A stretch of 64,000 nucleotides of DNA, taken from contig OZ025207.1 in the NCBI GenBank assembly GCA_964019055.1, positions 11,870,090 to 11,934,089 on the forward strand, written 5' to 3'. The notes beneath the pieces are model-generated. The model made no database searches. It was not told where the DNA came from and was given only the letters and a program-made list of their open reading frames with translations. This document shows, one piece after another, positions 33,101 to 43,169 of the stretch (within the stretch, counting starts at the first letter, position 1; the number at the start of each line of letters is the position of its first letter). Both the position numbers and the translations under genes were made by a program. This stretch comes from Anthopleura xanthogrammica. Its lineage: Eukaryota > Cnidaria > Anthozoa > Actiniaria > Actiniidae.

Positions 33101-36100
33101 GCTTTGTGAAACTTTCATCTCCAGAAAGTTACATAGTAGAACCGCTTTCTACTCGTGCAACCAAAACTTGTGTCGTGAACAAGTTTCAGGACAAATTGTG
33201 CTGTGTAACACCCCTATGTAACAGGAACTTTACATTATCTCCACTTGACATAGTGAAATATAATAAAATGCAGTATGCAAGTTTGACTTCTCCAAAACTT
33301 ATGTAGTATTTTTATTTCCATTCCAGACTATAATTGTAGTTACGAGTGACTGGTCTGTCCTGGCTTATGATCATTTCTTGAACCAGAAGTGGAACACAAC
33401 AGTCAAAATAAACACCAAGATGGGACGCATGCAATTCAAGTATGTTAATTTGATTGTATAAATTACAGGGTTTGTTCTTTTGAGTGGAAAAATTATGGTA
33501 TTGACTTGCACATACATGATATGGTCTTGGTCATACAGAGTAGAACTCTCACAAGTTCACATTGCTAACAATGATGAAGTTAGAAGTGATGATTTTGTTA
33601 TTCAAGCAAATTTGTCTCAGAAAAAATTCCAAGTTCCTAGTGGGATTAAAACCCACGACCTTCAGGTTGCTACCCGATGCTCTAGTCCACTGAGCTACAG
33701 GAACTCGAGTGAGTGAGCGTGGTCTTACTGAGCGAGCATTGTCCACGATGAAATAAGTTGAATGCAAGAATCACAGAAATGAATACAGTACAATTTTGTG
33801 TTTGTGGCTAACTTTACCTAGGTTTCAAACATAAATTAGGTCTGAAAAGGATGTCATAATAAAATGTATTGTATAATTTGTATGGTGCTCTTTAACGAAA
33901 AGGTTTACCATTTTCATGTGTCAATGGTAACTGGCAGAATGTTTTTTTTCTTTATTAACTGAGGTTTGATATTTGGCTTATTATTTTCTTTAGAGAGATT
34001 GCTACACTTGTAATACCACAAGGTGAAGATGGTCTTATTGTTGTTGGAGGAAGAACCACTGATCACAATAAACATGATAAGCAAACACTAGGGTAAGTCA
34101 GCTTTGAATACTCGTAAAAAAAGGGCACAGATGGAGAGATGGGGTAGAGTTGCAGACCGTCGGCTTCAATGATAGCAGTTGAATTTCAACTGAAGGAACT
34201 ACCGACGTTAAATATAGGAACTTTACTTTACTTTACTTTACTTTAAGATTGTACAGCACAGAAATATGCGCAACAAAATCGTGCAACTTGTCGAGCGACA
34301 TTGTTGCGTTGCAAGTTGCAGAGTGAATGTTGCTCTTATTACCACCCCACGCACAACGACATTTTTGTTGCACGACTTTGTTGCAGAAGTAGAAGCGCTT
34401 TCTACTCTCTGCAACAATGAAAATCTGTTGCGCGGGAAGAGGCAACATTCGCTTTGCAAGTTGCAGTGCGACAATGTTGCACGACAAGATGCACAATTTT
34501 GTTACTCGTATTTCTGCGCCTTTAGTAATGCTTGACTTTTCCAGCCACAATCATGACGTCGATGCTGCTCCCAAAGAAACCGTTGAAGAACTTGCAAGGA
34601 AACCCAACACATATTCTGCAATGGATCCGAATAAGGTTAGCGGTTATTTTATTACTTACAGGGCAACTTTGCCATTTCTTGCTCATTCTTGCCAGGCAAA
34701 AATCGTGCAGGAATAATGCCACGCTACCAACTATTGCCAAAACACAAGGTGTAAAATGCTAAGCGTCGTGTGTGTTTCTGCCTGCGTCAATTATAAGAAT
34801 GTCAAGTAAGCTTTGACACGCGTACGAGGATCATGTTAACACAGACATTTTGTATAGACCCCTTGCACATGATGTCAAAGCAGCTCAATTTGGAGGACAA
34901 AACAAAAAAATTTCAATCTCCTAAAAACTGGAAACCTATTGTTTAGCTGCACTTTAAAGTGCTGATTTGAGGCGTCTATTTTTTACGCAAGATTGGACCT
35001 AAAAAATGCGTTTTCACAATTTTTAATGCGTTCTAGGTCTAACTTGACTTTTGTTGACAAGGGCTTCCTAAATATTGATTGGCACTCACAACACAATACT
35101 TGGGATAATAGGCGATTTGCACTAAACGTAACAGGTCGCATGAACCTACTCCCCTTGAAACGAGCAGCTGTGTCACAATGAACACCAGAAAAGAAAATAA
35201 CACTTCAAAATATGAAAAATATCTACATTTTAGAAATAAATCGATGTTTTCGAATAATCACCTGTGTAATGATGCTAAAACAATTATTCAACTCGACTTC
35301 GGTGAATAATTGCTAAATATTTTGTCATACTTTGTCATCTATTCTGCTAAAATCTAATGACCAAGCAATTGCCTCCACTTTAAAGCCTTCTTTTGTAAAT
35401 AACCTTGGGCAAAAAGGAATCACTGGTTATAATTATGTCTAAAATTGAAGCGTATAAAGAGGCAAAACTAAACAACATGTCCTCTTATAGTATACCTTTA
35501 CTGCACCTGGTGTATTGAATAGCCCATTCTATAATATTACTGGCTGGAGTTGACATATAAGAATCCTACTTTTCTAACACTAAGTTTACACGCGCCATTC
35601 AGCGATCACAAGCGTACAATAAATATAAGATCTAATTGGTCACGACACAGTTGGTAAGATGGTTATGAAAACACTGCCAGAAAAAAATAATAAATTGAGT
35701 TGATTATTCCTTGTGTCTTGCATGGCAAGGAATATAAGAAGCTAAGAACAAGCCGTGAGCTCAGTCGACGTTGTTTTTGATCATCTAGCAAAATCAACGT
35801 GAACATAAAAGTTGAAAAATCCTTTAATAAGTCATGGATTTTCCAACCACGCGTAGTACGTTGGATTCTTCCAATAACAGCTGCGGTTCACACCAACCAG
35901 TTATAAAGGAAGAGACTAACCTCAGAACAGCAATTCCGATCGTCTTGACGGTCATTGCTCTGACCAACAATCTCTTGGTGATGTTTCTCGTCTTTTGCAC
36001 CAAACAACTGAGAAAGAACATCAATTTCTACATCGTCAACATGGCTGTGTCAGACATGACCACATCATTAGTTATTTCCCTGAGGTATGTTGTTTTACAT

Positions 36101-39100
36101 CTTCACCAAGCCCATGGAATACCAGTAATAAATGATATCATTTGTAAGATATTCAACTACTTCAAGAGCCTAGGACCAATGGTGTCCCTCCTCACGTTAT
36201 TGGCTATCAGCAGCGATAGGTATCGAGCTGTTTCAAGTCCTCTGAATGTCACCAATATACCTAAACCTTGCTTTGCATCTCTGGTTCTTCTGATGTGGGT
36301 CATTCCTGGAAGTATCTTCGTTTATGAGGCTGTATTGTCAGTACATATTCCTGGAAAATTCGTATGTAACAGAATAACTGTGTATTATGGTACTACAGAG
36401 AGCATGATTCTCGCTTCAACTTTGATCGTGTTCCTTTATGTCTGCTTGATTGTCATTAACATTCAAATCCTCAGAAAACTACGTCAATCTACAGCCAGCT
36501 TGTCAGGACTGAATGTTATCGAAAGAAGAAAGCGTAATAGAAAGTTCCTTAATGCAGTGAGGATGGTGCTATGTTCTCTGGTCCTTTATATTCTTTGTAC
36601 ATCCCCTGGTCTTGCAGTTCGTGTTGTGTTTCCAATATGGCGAGAGTTCTTTTGTACGACTGATATGTCAGCTGTTTTGTCTGTTTTGTACAACCTACTC
36701 ATAGCAAACGCAGCCCTCGGTCCTGTAATATACTTTATCTTCCTCCAGGATTTCAGAGAGGCGTTCAAGAAAAGGGTGCATCGTGGGATTTGTTGGGTAG
36801 GGCGTGTTGGACCCGCCACAAACCATCAACACAACGTTTTACCGCGCCAACAAACAGGACGAAGCGTCCATCAAAACAACCCGGTGTTTGAACCAAACGA
36901 TGAAAACTGACTTGCAGCTTTGTCAAAAACGTTTATCTTGTAAATACAGAACACAAAATCTTGTAAGACAATCCCCATATTGTAAGCCATAATATTTATC
37001 TTTGTATAGATGCAGGAGTAGTTTCCACAAGCTTTGTCTTTATTTTGATTACAGTAATATATTTCTGGCAAGCCGTACAGCAAGGAAATCAAAGGACGAT
37101 TCCGCTAATTTTTACCACCTTTTCGAAGTGAACTTTTATTTCGAGCCAAATAACGAGAGTAGTCAGTTTTCCATCATGATTTGTGCTAGAAAAACCAGCT
37201 TGTGAATATTGGCTATTTTCTTCTCGGTTAATGGTCTTCTTTTGTAACTAAAGGCAAAAAGTAATCACTGGTTGTAATTATGACTGAAATTGAAGCGTAT
37301 AAAGAGGCAAAACTAAACAACATATCCTCTTATAGTATACCTTTACTGCACCTGGTGTTTGAAATCAAATAAGCCGTTCTATAATATGACTGATTGAATT
37401 TGACATCCAGTAGACCTCATAGACCCCTTGCAGCACGTCGGAATGCAGCTCAATTTGGAGGACACAACAATAGGTTTCCAATTCTCAGGAGATTGAAATT
37501 CTTTTGTTTTGTCCTCCAAATTGAGCTGCTTTGACGTCACGTGTAAGGGGTCTATTCGTCTTGGTGTAATATTTTCCCATTTCAGACTGCCGTGTCATTC
37601 TCTAGAGTATCATGTCTTTGTTTAGCGGTTGCGCATGAGAAGACTCTGTCCTAACTTCATGTCAACACTGCGTTATTTCAGACCCTTCGCGCAAACAACC
37701 AATACTTCAATTCAAAATCCCATGCCACCTATGGATCATCTTTCCCCAACATATTGATGACTTCAGTCTCAGTTGCCATGGTTACATAATTTCGTTCTCT
37801 CCACAGGTTTCAGGCGAGTCGGAGCATTTCTCGACGTTTGCATTTAATGGACGAGAAGGACAAATAGTTTGGAGTCATAAACCAGGGGATTTTGAGGCGA
37901 ACGTTACAGCGAGAGAGGTAAGATCTTTTGGCACAGGAAGGCAAGAAAGGACAAAAACTGTTATTGATAGGATGGCTCTTTTCCTGTGCCTCCCTCATAC
38001 ATCACATAACCTTAACCTTTACTCTATGTTTTTGGAATATGCCTTTTGCATCAAACAGTCACGTGCTGATATATCACTTTGATAACGAATCAATTCAGCG
38101 AAATTTACCTTGGGGAAGGCTCTGCTGGACGGCAAACAAACTTTAACTTGATTCGTATCTTGAAATCGAAAGTATCTTATAATGGAAAAAAAAGTATTTT
38201 AGAAAAGGTTTCGGATATGACATTATTAATCAAGGAAAAAATTCTTTAAATAAAAGCGATGTTACACGAGACGATTTGCAACGACGATTTTTCGCGCGTC
38301 GCTGCAAAAAGATCTTCATTTTGATTTGCGTGGTTTTGATTTCAGGCCAAAAACTTGCAACGTGTTGCCGAAGTCGAACTTACGCTAAAAATCGTTCCGT
38401 CTGGCACGTTACACGAATCAACTTTGCGCGCAATAGCGTTGCGCGAAAAATCGATGTTGCAAATCGTCTGGTGTAAAATCGCCTTAAAGGAAGTCTGATT
38501 TTTTTCTTGTCATCCAGTAACAGTCACGTGATTATGTTCTGTTGTTTAAAACCTTTGTTGTCCTATCTGTAGCAACTCCTTTCATCATACCACTTCAAGC
38601 TTGCCCTTCAACCCAACCAGTACCACACAGGTGAAGAACACTGGACAAAATACCTTCGTTCATTCCTGAAAGTCCTGCCTTATCGATGGCACCATCCCCG
38701 TGATACAAAGCTCTTCACCGCTAATTTTGCCAAGGGCTCAAGAAAAACAAGAACCAAAGCAACTAAGAAAAGCTGGTTCGACATCAAAGCTCCCAACATA
38801 GAACTTTTCAGCTCCGGAGAAAAGAAGAGCGACAAAAATGTGAAGCTCAATTCGATTGTTATCCACAACCAACATGGCGTCGAAGTACTGAAGCTCGACT
38901 CTGGTAGACCAGTATGTCGATACGCAACCCCCAAAGAAGCTGTCTCACTGGGTGATGTCAATGAAGATGGCCACGTTGATCACGTGACTACTCATTTTGA
39001 ATCACGTGAGGATTCTCCCGACAGTGTTCCATCATGCAGTGCGGTCGTATCATCCCAGTCACGTACGTTATTCACTGGATCAATTTGTCAAACCCTGTCC

Positions 39101-41880
39101 CTGTTTAGTGGTGTGTTTGACGGGTCCAGTGATGTCAAACATGGCGAAGAGCCGTTACCAGTGCCTCCTGTGATCATTCACAGTCCACCCCACAGATCAG
39201 GGTTTTTTCGACATCTGATGGGTCATAACCTGAGGAGGAGTAGGGTGGGGTTTGATAGTGTCTTCTTGGTGAGCACTGGTAAAGTAACCAGCTTTGGTCC
39301 TCATGGAGAACTAAACTGGCAGGTGAGTAAATGTTTATTACACTTGTTGTCACATACAGCAGTTTTCGTATGTACGGCACGGACCGCGCCTTGCCGTGAC
39401 CGTGTCAGTGCCGTGCCGTGTATGAAAACATTCGGTGCCGTGTCCGCGCTGCGCCGCACCGTAACCGTGCCGTGACTTTTCACATTCATACGAAATCTGC
39501 TCTAGTTTGTTTCACTGCACAGGTCGTGTATGGAAACACAAAGAATTGAATGCAAAATTAGATTCGGTAATGCAGAGTTAGTGCTTATTTTCATAACATT
39601 CACCAGTGAAATTAATCCACGTTAATCCTAAGAGTAAAGATCAGTTTGTAAGAGATAACCCGTTTATTCCCTTGGCATCAATATCGACATTTCTTCGGAG
39701 CATCTTCGTGATTTTCCGAACATGTTCAGTAACAAAATATATTTCTCGTTTGGATTCTATTAAAGGTAAAGGTGGATGGATCTTGGAAACATCATGTGCG
39801 GGCTGATGAACCAAGCATGACGCAGCCAAACACTAGAAGCTTCTTTCCGTCCATGAAACCAGTTGCCATAGATACCAACCAAAATCAGGTAATCCTCTCA
39901 TTTTCTTGGTTGGTTGGTCGTTTTTTTGTTTGTGGTGGTGGGTTTTTTGAAAAGGTGGGTGTATAGATTGTGCATGTGGTGGGTTGGTGGTTGGATGGGG
40001 TGGATTGTGTGTTAGTTGGTGAGTGGGTGGTTTGGGATGAGTTGTGGTGGGTTGGTTGGGATCATTGCAAATTTTAATCATCATTTGGGTACTTTTTATA
40101 CCACATTCGTTTCCTTGGCTTTAAGAACTCTTTATTTCCCTCTTTTGATTTAAATTCAAAGTTATACTTATCCCAACCTCTGATGTTAGACAGTTTCCCC
40201 TCATCCACACTGTTTTCAACAGGAAGACCATCATCCTTTCTTAAAAGTTCTTATCTTTTGTTGTATTTCCAGAATGCATTGTTCGTTGCAAGTTGGCATC
40301 GCATCTCATTAGTATCCTTAGTTGATGGCACTTTACTGGCTTCCCATACGTTGCCATGTCAACCCGTCTCACCTGTTGTTGAAGGGGATTTCACTAATGA
40401 TGGATTAACAGATTTTGTGGTTCAGTGTTCTGACAGGTAAGATTTGATTCATTTGCTAATTTTTTTTCATACTGATATCAAACCGCCAAGACCTTCTTTA
40501 GCTGGGCTTTGCCTATTTCAGACCATGTGTCATTCCTTTGAGAATAAGAGTCTGTTTCATTTTTGTCCAAACAAAGAAATGATAGTCAAGGGAATCACAC
40601 GTGGTCTGGAATAGGCAAAAGATTACATCCAATCTAAAGAGGTATATTATGGCGGATAAGCGAAAACATTTGCAAAGGTGGGGTTGTGCTACAGTATTGC
40701 TAATGATCTTGTACAGAAAATCCACAAGATACTAAAAGCAAACATTGCGCAAACCATTCACATATATATACTCGCCAGCAAATCTTTGTCCAGTAAATTT
40801 TTACTACATTCATGCTGGCTTTTATGTAGCTTATCGGCAACTTGCTCACAGCACCAACCTTCACATAACTTAATATACATTAATATATAAAGTTATTAGA
40901 CGAGACTGTGAGCAAAATATCAGGATGATTTACCAGTAGTAAGTAATCAGTTATTTACCGAAGCCGAAGGCAGAGCAAAATAATTGATTGCAAAGTAGTC
41001 AGTGGTAACTCATAGTATCTCTTGAACAACTGAGTTCAATGGATATTCAATGACCATTCGACGGATTTCTAGTTGATTTTCTATGTGGTGTCGCTAACTT
41101 TTGCTTCCGAAATTCTATTTATTTCTGACTTGAATAAATAGTTGTTAGTCTGTATGCACAACTTGCGAAATTTGTCCACTGTGCATGCTCAAAACGTTAT
41201 TTACACACATGTTTGAAGCACTCTCGACCCCAAGAGCCTTCTTACTGCACATGCGTGATGATATGACATGCGCAGTAAGAATGACAGGGTTCTGGGGTCG
41301 TGAGGAATATTTGCAGTTTGGTCTCCAATCAAAATGTATATGGACCATTTTATCTTCGGCGTAACGTTTCTCATTTCAGAAGTACCACGTGTCATTCTCT
41401 TGAGAATAAGATTCTTTGTTTGAGTTGTATCCATATTCATGTGTCTTCTCATATGCAACCTTCAAACAAAGAATTGATGCTATAGACCCCTTGCAGTACT
41501 TCAGAATGCAGCTCAATTTGGAGGACGAAACAATAGATTCCAATTCTCAGGAGATTGAAATTCTTTTTGTTTTGTCCTTCGCTTTAACATCACGTGCAAG
41601 GGGTCTATAGGGAATGACACGTGTTCCGGCTGAAATGGGAAAACACTTAAGCTAAAAGTGTCTATGCATTGGAGCCAAATAATAATATCAGATAACTAGT
41701 GCTCATCTTTACAAAAGACCACAGGACTAATATTTTGTTAATTTGTGCAACAGTTATCTTGGGTTTGCACTGGACCGTCATATTGGTTACATGTGGACGA
41801 TCATCTGGGTGGTCAGCGGTATGATGGTTGTTGCCATAGCTTTGATGTTACTTCGTGTTTTCGAAGATGAACTCTTGTGA
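30194..41880 (+). CDS. Membrane-anchored FG-GAP repeat protein, NERD1-like (12 coding exons)
   Basis: Coding exons: 30194-30366, 31188-31231, 31892-31986, 32211-32321, 33327-33439, 33994-34092, 34545-34635, 37807-37917, 38573-39322, 39766-39888, 40273-40436, 41754-41880; phases agree, 666 residues. A hydrophobic segment near residues 18-30 (VAVVIAFLAAVFIF) looks like a signal anchor. A second membrane span lies near the C terminus (IIWVVSGMMVVAIALMLL), followed by a short tail. Three calcium-loop motifs of the integrin FG-GAP type are visible: DLDSDGINE, DVNEDGHVDH and DFTNDGLTDF. The overall layout and length recall Arabidopsis NERD1 (At3g51050, about 700 residues), but this assignment is from memory. 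Exon 10 could start 6 bases later (39772). Intron 7 holds a whole GPCR gene. AATAAA at 42526-42531. Confidence 0.8.
30393..30655. repeat. Nested inverted repeats in FG-GAP intron
   Basis: CAAAACTTACGGTATTGCGA pairs with TAGCAATAAGTTTTG, and GAATATATTTTCTTCC pairs with GGAGAAAATATATTC. A further pair, GAGATTCTCCTATT and AATAGGAGAATTG, follows on the right. MITE-like, no coding content. Confidence 0.6.
31322..31570 (+). repeat. tRNA-headed SINE copy
   Basis: Head GGGAAGCACAGATGC...GTGCTTGCCTCTGACC, then a B-box-like GGGTTCAATTCCC at about 31383, then the shared body GTGAGTAGAGTTGC, GTGCTTCAAGGGG and TTTTCCTCCCTCC. It sits in the same intron as the next copy. Confidence 0.75.
31625..31860 (+). 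repeat. tRNA-headed SINE copy
   Basis: Degenerate head (GCGCTCGTCTCTCACC) followed by an almost intact body (GAGTAGAGTTGTTTGTTGG, TTTTCCTCCCTCCACC) and the tail AATCATTGAACAAGGGCCATG ... TAGCCACTGCATGG. It ends about 30 bases before an FG-GAP exon. Confidence 0.75.
32567..32935. repeat. 22-bp minisatellite
   Basis: About 16 imperfect units of a G/T-rich 22-mer, GTGTCAGTAGAGTGCTGGTAGG, in an intron of the FG-GAP gene. Higher-order variants (GTTAGGGTGTTAGTAGGATG) fill the left third. Confidence 0.9.
33011..33230. repeat. Palindromic repeat, TTTACAC...GTGTAAC type
   Basis: Left CCCTTTTACACATTGAAACT and right GTGTAACACCCCTATGTAAC ends are roughly inverted, with AAACTTGTG and GACAAGTTTCAG words inside on both strands. 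It belongs to the loose set of GCAAC/AACTTG palindromes seen at six sites. Confidence 0.5.
33633..33704 (-). tRNA. tRNA-like pseudogene or SINE head
   Basis: Read on minus, a 72-base unit has acceptor halves GTTCCT/AGGAAC, a D arm GCTC...GAGC and a T arm GTGGG...CCCAC. The anticodon stem is badly mismatched and base 33 of the loop is A, so it is not a working tRNA. The B box is degenerate (GGTTTTAATCC). Confidence 0.55.
34160..34245 (+). repeat. Retroposon tail: hairpin plus (ACTTT)n
   Basis: ACCGTCGG pairs with CCGACGTT around CTGAAGGAACTA, followed by (ACTTT)n at about 34220-34244. The same unit without a long microsatellite occurs at 16289-16360. This fits the 3' end of a LINE or SINE with a short-repeat tail. 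Confidence 0.5.
34250..34520. repeat. Large GCAAC-type palindrome
   Basis: Outer ends CAGAAATATGCGCAACAAAA and TTTTGTTACTCGTATTTCTG are inverted, and TGTTGC/GCAACA words repeat throughout. The symmetric centre contains GAAGTAGAAGCGCTTTCTAC. No coding content. Confidence 0.65.
34855..34978. repeat. TAGACCCC inverted-repeat family, copy 2
   Basis: Left end TAGACCCCTTGCACATG and AAAGCAGCTCAATTTGGAGG are intact. The right half is partly rearranged and ends GCGTCTA. Confidence 0.7.
35385..35560 (+). repeat. Direct repeat left of the nested GPCR
   Basis: About 150-170 bp, including GGCAAAAAGGAATCACTGG and GAAGCGTATAAAGAGGC, recur in the same orientation at 37233-37405 with a modest number of substitutions. 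The two copies bracket the intron-nested GPCR gene. Confidence 0.85.
35834..36910 (+). CDS. Class A (rhodopsin-like) GPCR, intronless, nested in intron
   Basis: A single 358-codon frame with seven hydrophobic spans. TM1 has NNLLVMFLVF, TM2 NMAVSDM, TM3 a cysteine (IICKIF) and the DRY motif as DRYRAV. The second extracellular loop carries a cysteine (KFVCNR). TM6 reads CTSP in place of CWxP, and TM7 reads GPVIY in place of NPxxY, so two activation motifs are altered. Ligand class is not evident; neuropeptide-like or orphan cnidarian receptors are possible. It lies on the same strand as its host gene, in the 3.17-kb intron between exons 34545-34635 and 37807-37917, and between direct repeats. 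The ATG at 35834 is the first in frame. Confidence 0.9.
   Translation: MDFPTTRSTLDSSNNSCGSHQPVIKEETNLRTAIPIVLTVIALTNNLLVMFLVFCTKQLRKNINFYIVNMAVSDMTTSLVISLRYVVLHLHQAHGIPVINDIICKIFNYFKSLGPMVSLLTLLAISSDRYRAVSSPLNVTNIPKPCFASLVLLMWVIPGSIFVYEAVLSVHIPGKFVCNRITVYYGTTESMILASTLIVFLYVCLIVINIQILRKLRQSTASLSGLNVIERRKRNRKFLNAVRMVLCSLVLYILCTSPGLAVRVVFPIWREFFCTTDMSAVLSVLYNLLIANAALGPVIYFIFLQDFREAFKKRVHRGICWVGRVGPATNHQHNVLPRQQTGRSVHQNNPVFEPNDEN
37233..37405 (+). repeat. Direct repeat right of the nested GPCR
   Basis: Partner of 35385-35560, same orientation, sharing ACTAAACAACAT and CCTCTTATAGTATACCTTTA. Its right edge abuts the inverted-repeat element at 37420. Confidence 0.85.
37420..37554. repeat. TAGACCCC inverted-repeat family, copy 3
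   Basis: Reverse orientation relative to copy 1: TAGACCCCTTGCAGCACGTC ... GCTTTGACGTCACGTGTAAGGGGTCTA. It is one of the best preserved copies. A fragment of the CAGACCACRTGTCATTC family (37572-37640) adjoins it. Confidence 0.85.
38262..38485. repeat. Palindromic repeat, GTTACACGAGACGATTTGC ends
   Basis: The left end GATGTTACACGAGACGATTT and the right end AAATCGTCTGGTGTAAAATC are inverted, and CGCGCG/TTGCGCG words fill the arms. Confidence 0.65.
39355..39508. repeat. CGGCAC-rich repeat family, copy 3 (inverted)
   Basis: Opposite orientation to copies 1 and 2, with CGCGCCTTGCCGTGACCGTG and ATTCGGTGCCGTGTCCGCG, bounded by CAGTTTTCGTATG and CATACGAAATCTGCTCTAG. It lies 33 bases past an FG-GAP exon. 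Confidence 0.75.
39900..40075. repeat. GGT/GTG-rich low-complexity tract
   Basis: Imperfect GGTTGGTTGG and GGTGGGTTG words in an FG-GAP intron, giving spurious Pro/Thr/His-rich frames on minus. Confidence 0.8.
40490..40646. repeat. CAGACCACRTGTCATTC inverted-repeat family, copy 2
   Basis: ACCTTCTTTAGCTGGG ... CAGACCATGTGTCATTCC ... GGAATCACACGTGGTCTGG ... TCTAAAGAGGT. Inverted halves around a short centre. Confidence 0.75.
41342..41664. repeat. CAGACCACRTGTCATTC family copy 3 with nested element
   Basis: The left half has ACCACGTGTCATTCTCTTGAG and the right half GGGAATGACACGTGTTCCGG. It is interrupted at 41483-41607 by a complete TAGACCCC element. Removing it and one TA restores GATGCTAGGGAATG, matching the uninterrupted GATACTCTAGGGAATG of other copies. 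Confidence 0.85.
41483..41607. repeat. TAGACCCC inverted-repeat family, copy 4 (nested)
   Basis: Complete copy TAGACCCCTTGCAG ... GCAAGGGGTCTA inserted into the surrounding element. TA flanks on both sides indicate a TA target duplication, as in Tc1/mariner-type MITEs. Confidence 0.85.
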
Positions 41881-41965
41881 CGTAATGGTGATGTTGATCT
41901 GCCTGTCTCTTCTTTACCGTCTTCAGTTCTTCAAGGATTTTTTTGATTAGCTGAATAGTGTTCCA

Positions 41966-42133
41966 ATAGACCTTTTTAGCTTCGTATGCAAATTGCCCAT
42001 TTCAGACCACATGACATTCCCTTGAGAAATGTTCTTTTGTTAAAATATTTACACATGAAAGAATCAGCTCCCAAGAGTGGCATCACATGGTCTGAAATGG
42101 GCACAACAAACAACGAAGCTTAAAAGGTCTATT
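41966..42133. repeat. CAGACCACRTGTCATTC inverted-repeat family, copy 4
   Basis: TAGACCTTTTTAGCTTCG ... CAGACCACATGACATTCCC ... GGCATCACATGGTCTGAAAT ... GCTTAAAAGGTCTA. Clear inverted ends just past the FG-GAP stop codon, probably inside the 3' UTR. Confidence 0.8.
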
Positions 42134-43006
42134 AGTTCTTGTAGTCATCGATAGAGCTTCTCTCTCGTCTCTTCTACTCTATCTCAGGTCAGCTATTGCT
42201 GGTTATTCCTAGACAAGTGTTCGCGGAGAAAGGCTTGGGGCTTGGGGGACTTAGGAGTATCTAGCACCTTGTCTTTCTGTCCATGTCCATGGTACTAGAA
42301 TTTGTACAGCTAACAGCTAAAGTAACTAATGTGACACTCCTTCCCAAATACTGTAACTAAGTTTGCTTTTCATCCTGTCTTAACAAAGATAGATAGACAG
42401 ACATAAACTTAATGAACGTGTAAAAATAATCCCTCTCCTAATAGGGGACACCTAAAATTTAAAATTTCTAAATTCTAAATGTAAAATTTGTTATAATGTA
42501 TAGTACATGTTGTTGGACTATCATCAATAAACATAAGAAGAAGTTGGCTTATGTAGTTATTAGCTAGGAAAGTCTTTTTCTTCCCAAGGGGGAGGGGAAG
42601 AGATAGTAACGCGCTCAGGCTTTGCAGACGTTCTTACTGTTGTTCCTGATCTCTTCCCTCTGGAGAGACATCAAAAACGGCTGCAAAGACGGTAAAAAGA
42701 TTGAAGATTTAGAGTGATTTAAAAGCGGCTTTTCTATCAAATTATCAATACCTCGCTAAGACCCTGGACTAAAGAAAAAATACGGCAAGGCCAAAATTAG
42801 CTTGGACACCTTCCAATAGAACACCCCATTCTTATTGTCAGCTAGTGTAAGATCCCACAGTGACGGTGACTCTGTTATTATTAGAACTGATGCCAAGAAC
42901 AGTTGGAGTACAATTTTTTAATCAAATCACTTAATCACTTAAGCCTTTAAATACCTTGCCCTCCATCACTGCCAAGGACCGGGCACCTAACTATGATTAA
43001 CTTTAA
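42134..43006. other. Intergenic, no gene seen
   Basis: Probable 3' UTR of the FG-GAP gene up to AATAAA (42526-42531), then unassigned sequence without recognisable repeats or convincing open frames. Confidence 0.4.
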
Positions 43007-43169
43007 GTGAATAAGAAGGACACTAAAGACGGTGTTAAAAAGTTATAACTGTACTGTCGGGGTAAAAGATACTCTTCCGCTCTGACGAAGGACTGACGTC
43101 CAAAACTCAGTACAGTTATAACTTTGTTAGACGGTTTTTGAACTTAAAAGTTTCCTTCTTATTCACTTG
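43007..43169 (+). repeat. Inverted-repeat element with degenerate hammerhead-like core
   Basis: Outer ends AGTGAATAAGAAGGA and TCCTTCTTATTCACT are inverted, and inside them AGTTATAACTGTACT pairs with AGTACAGTTATAACT. Between them lie GTC (43056-43058), a pairable stretch GGGG...CCGC, CTGACGA (43082-43088), the stem GGAC-TGAC-GTCC, and AAAAC. This follows the order of a hammerhead ribozyme (GUC, stem I, CUGANGA, stem II, GAAAC) with the conserved GAAAC altered. Penelope-like elements and retrozymes are known carriers. Activity is doubtful. Confidence 0.5.

Noticed and set aside
34238..34550. Several overlapping open frames of 70-105 codons
   Set aside because: All fall in the GCAAC palindrome and its edges, which is open in many frames by composition.
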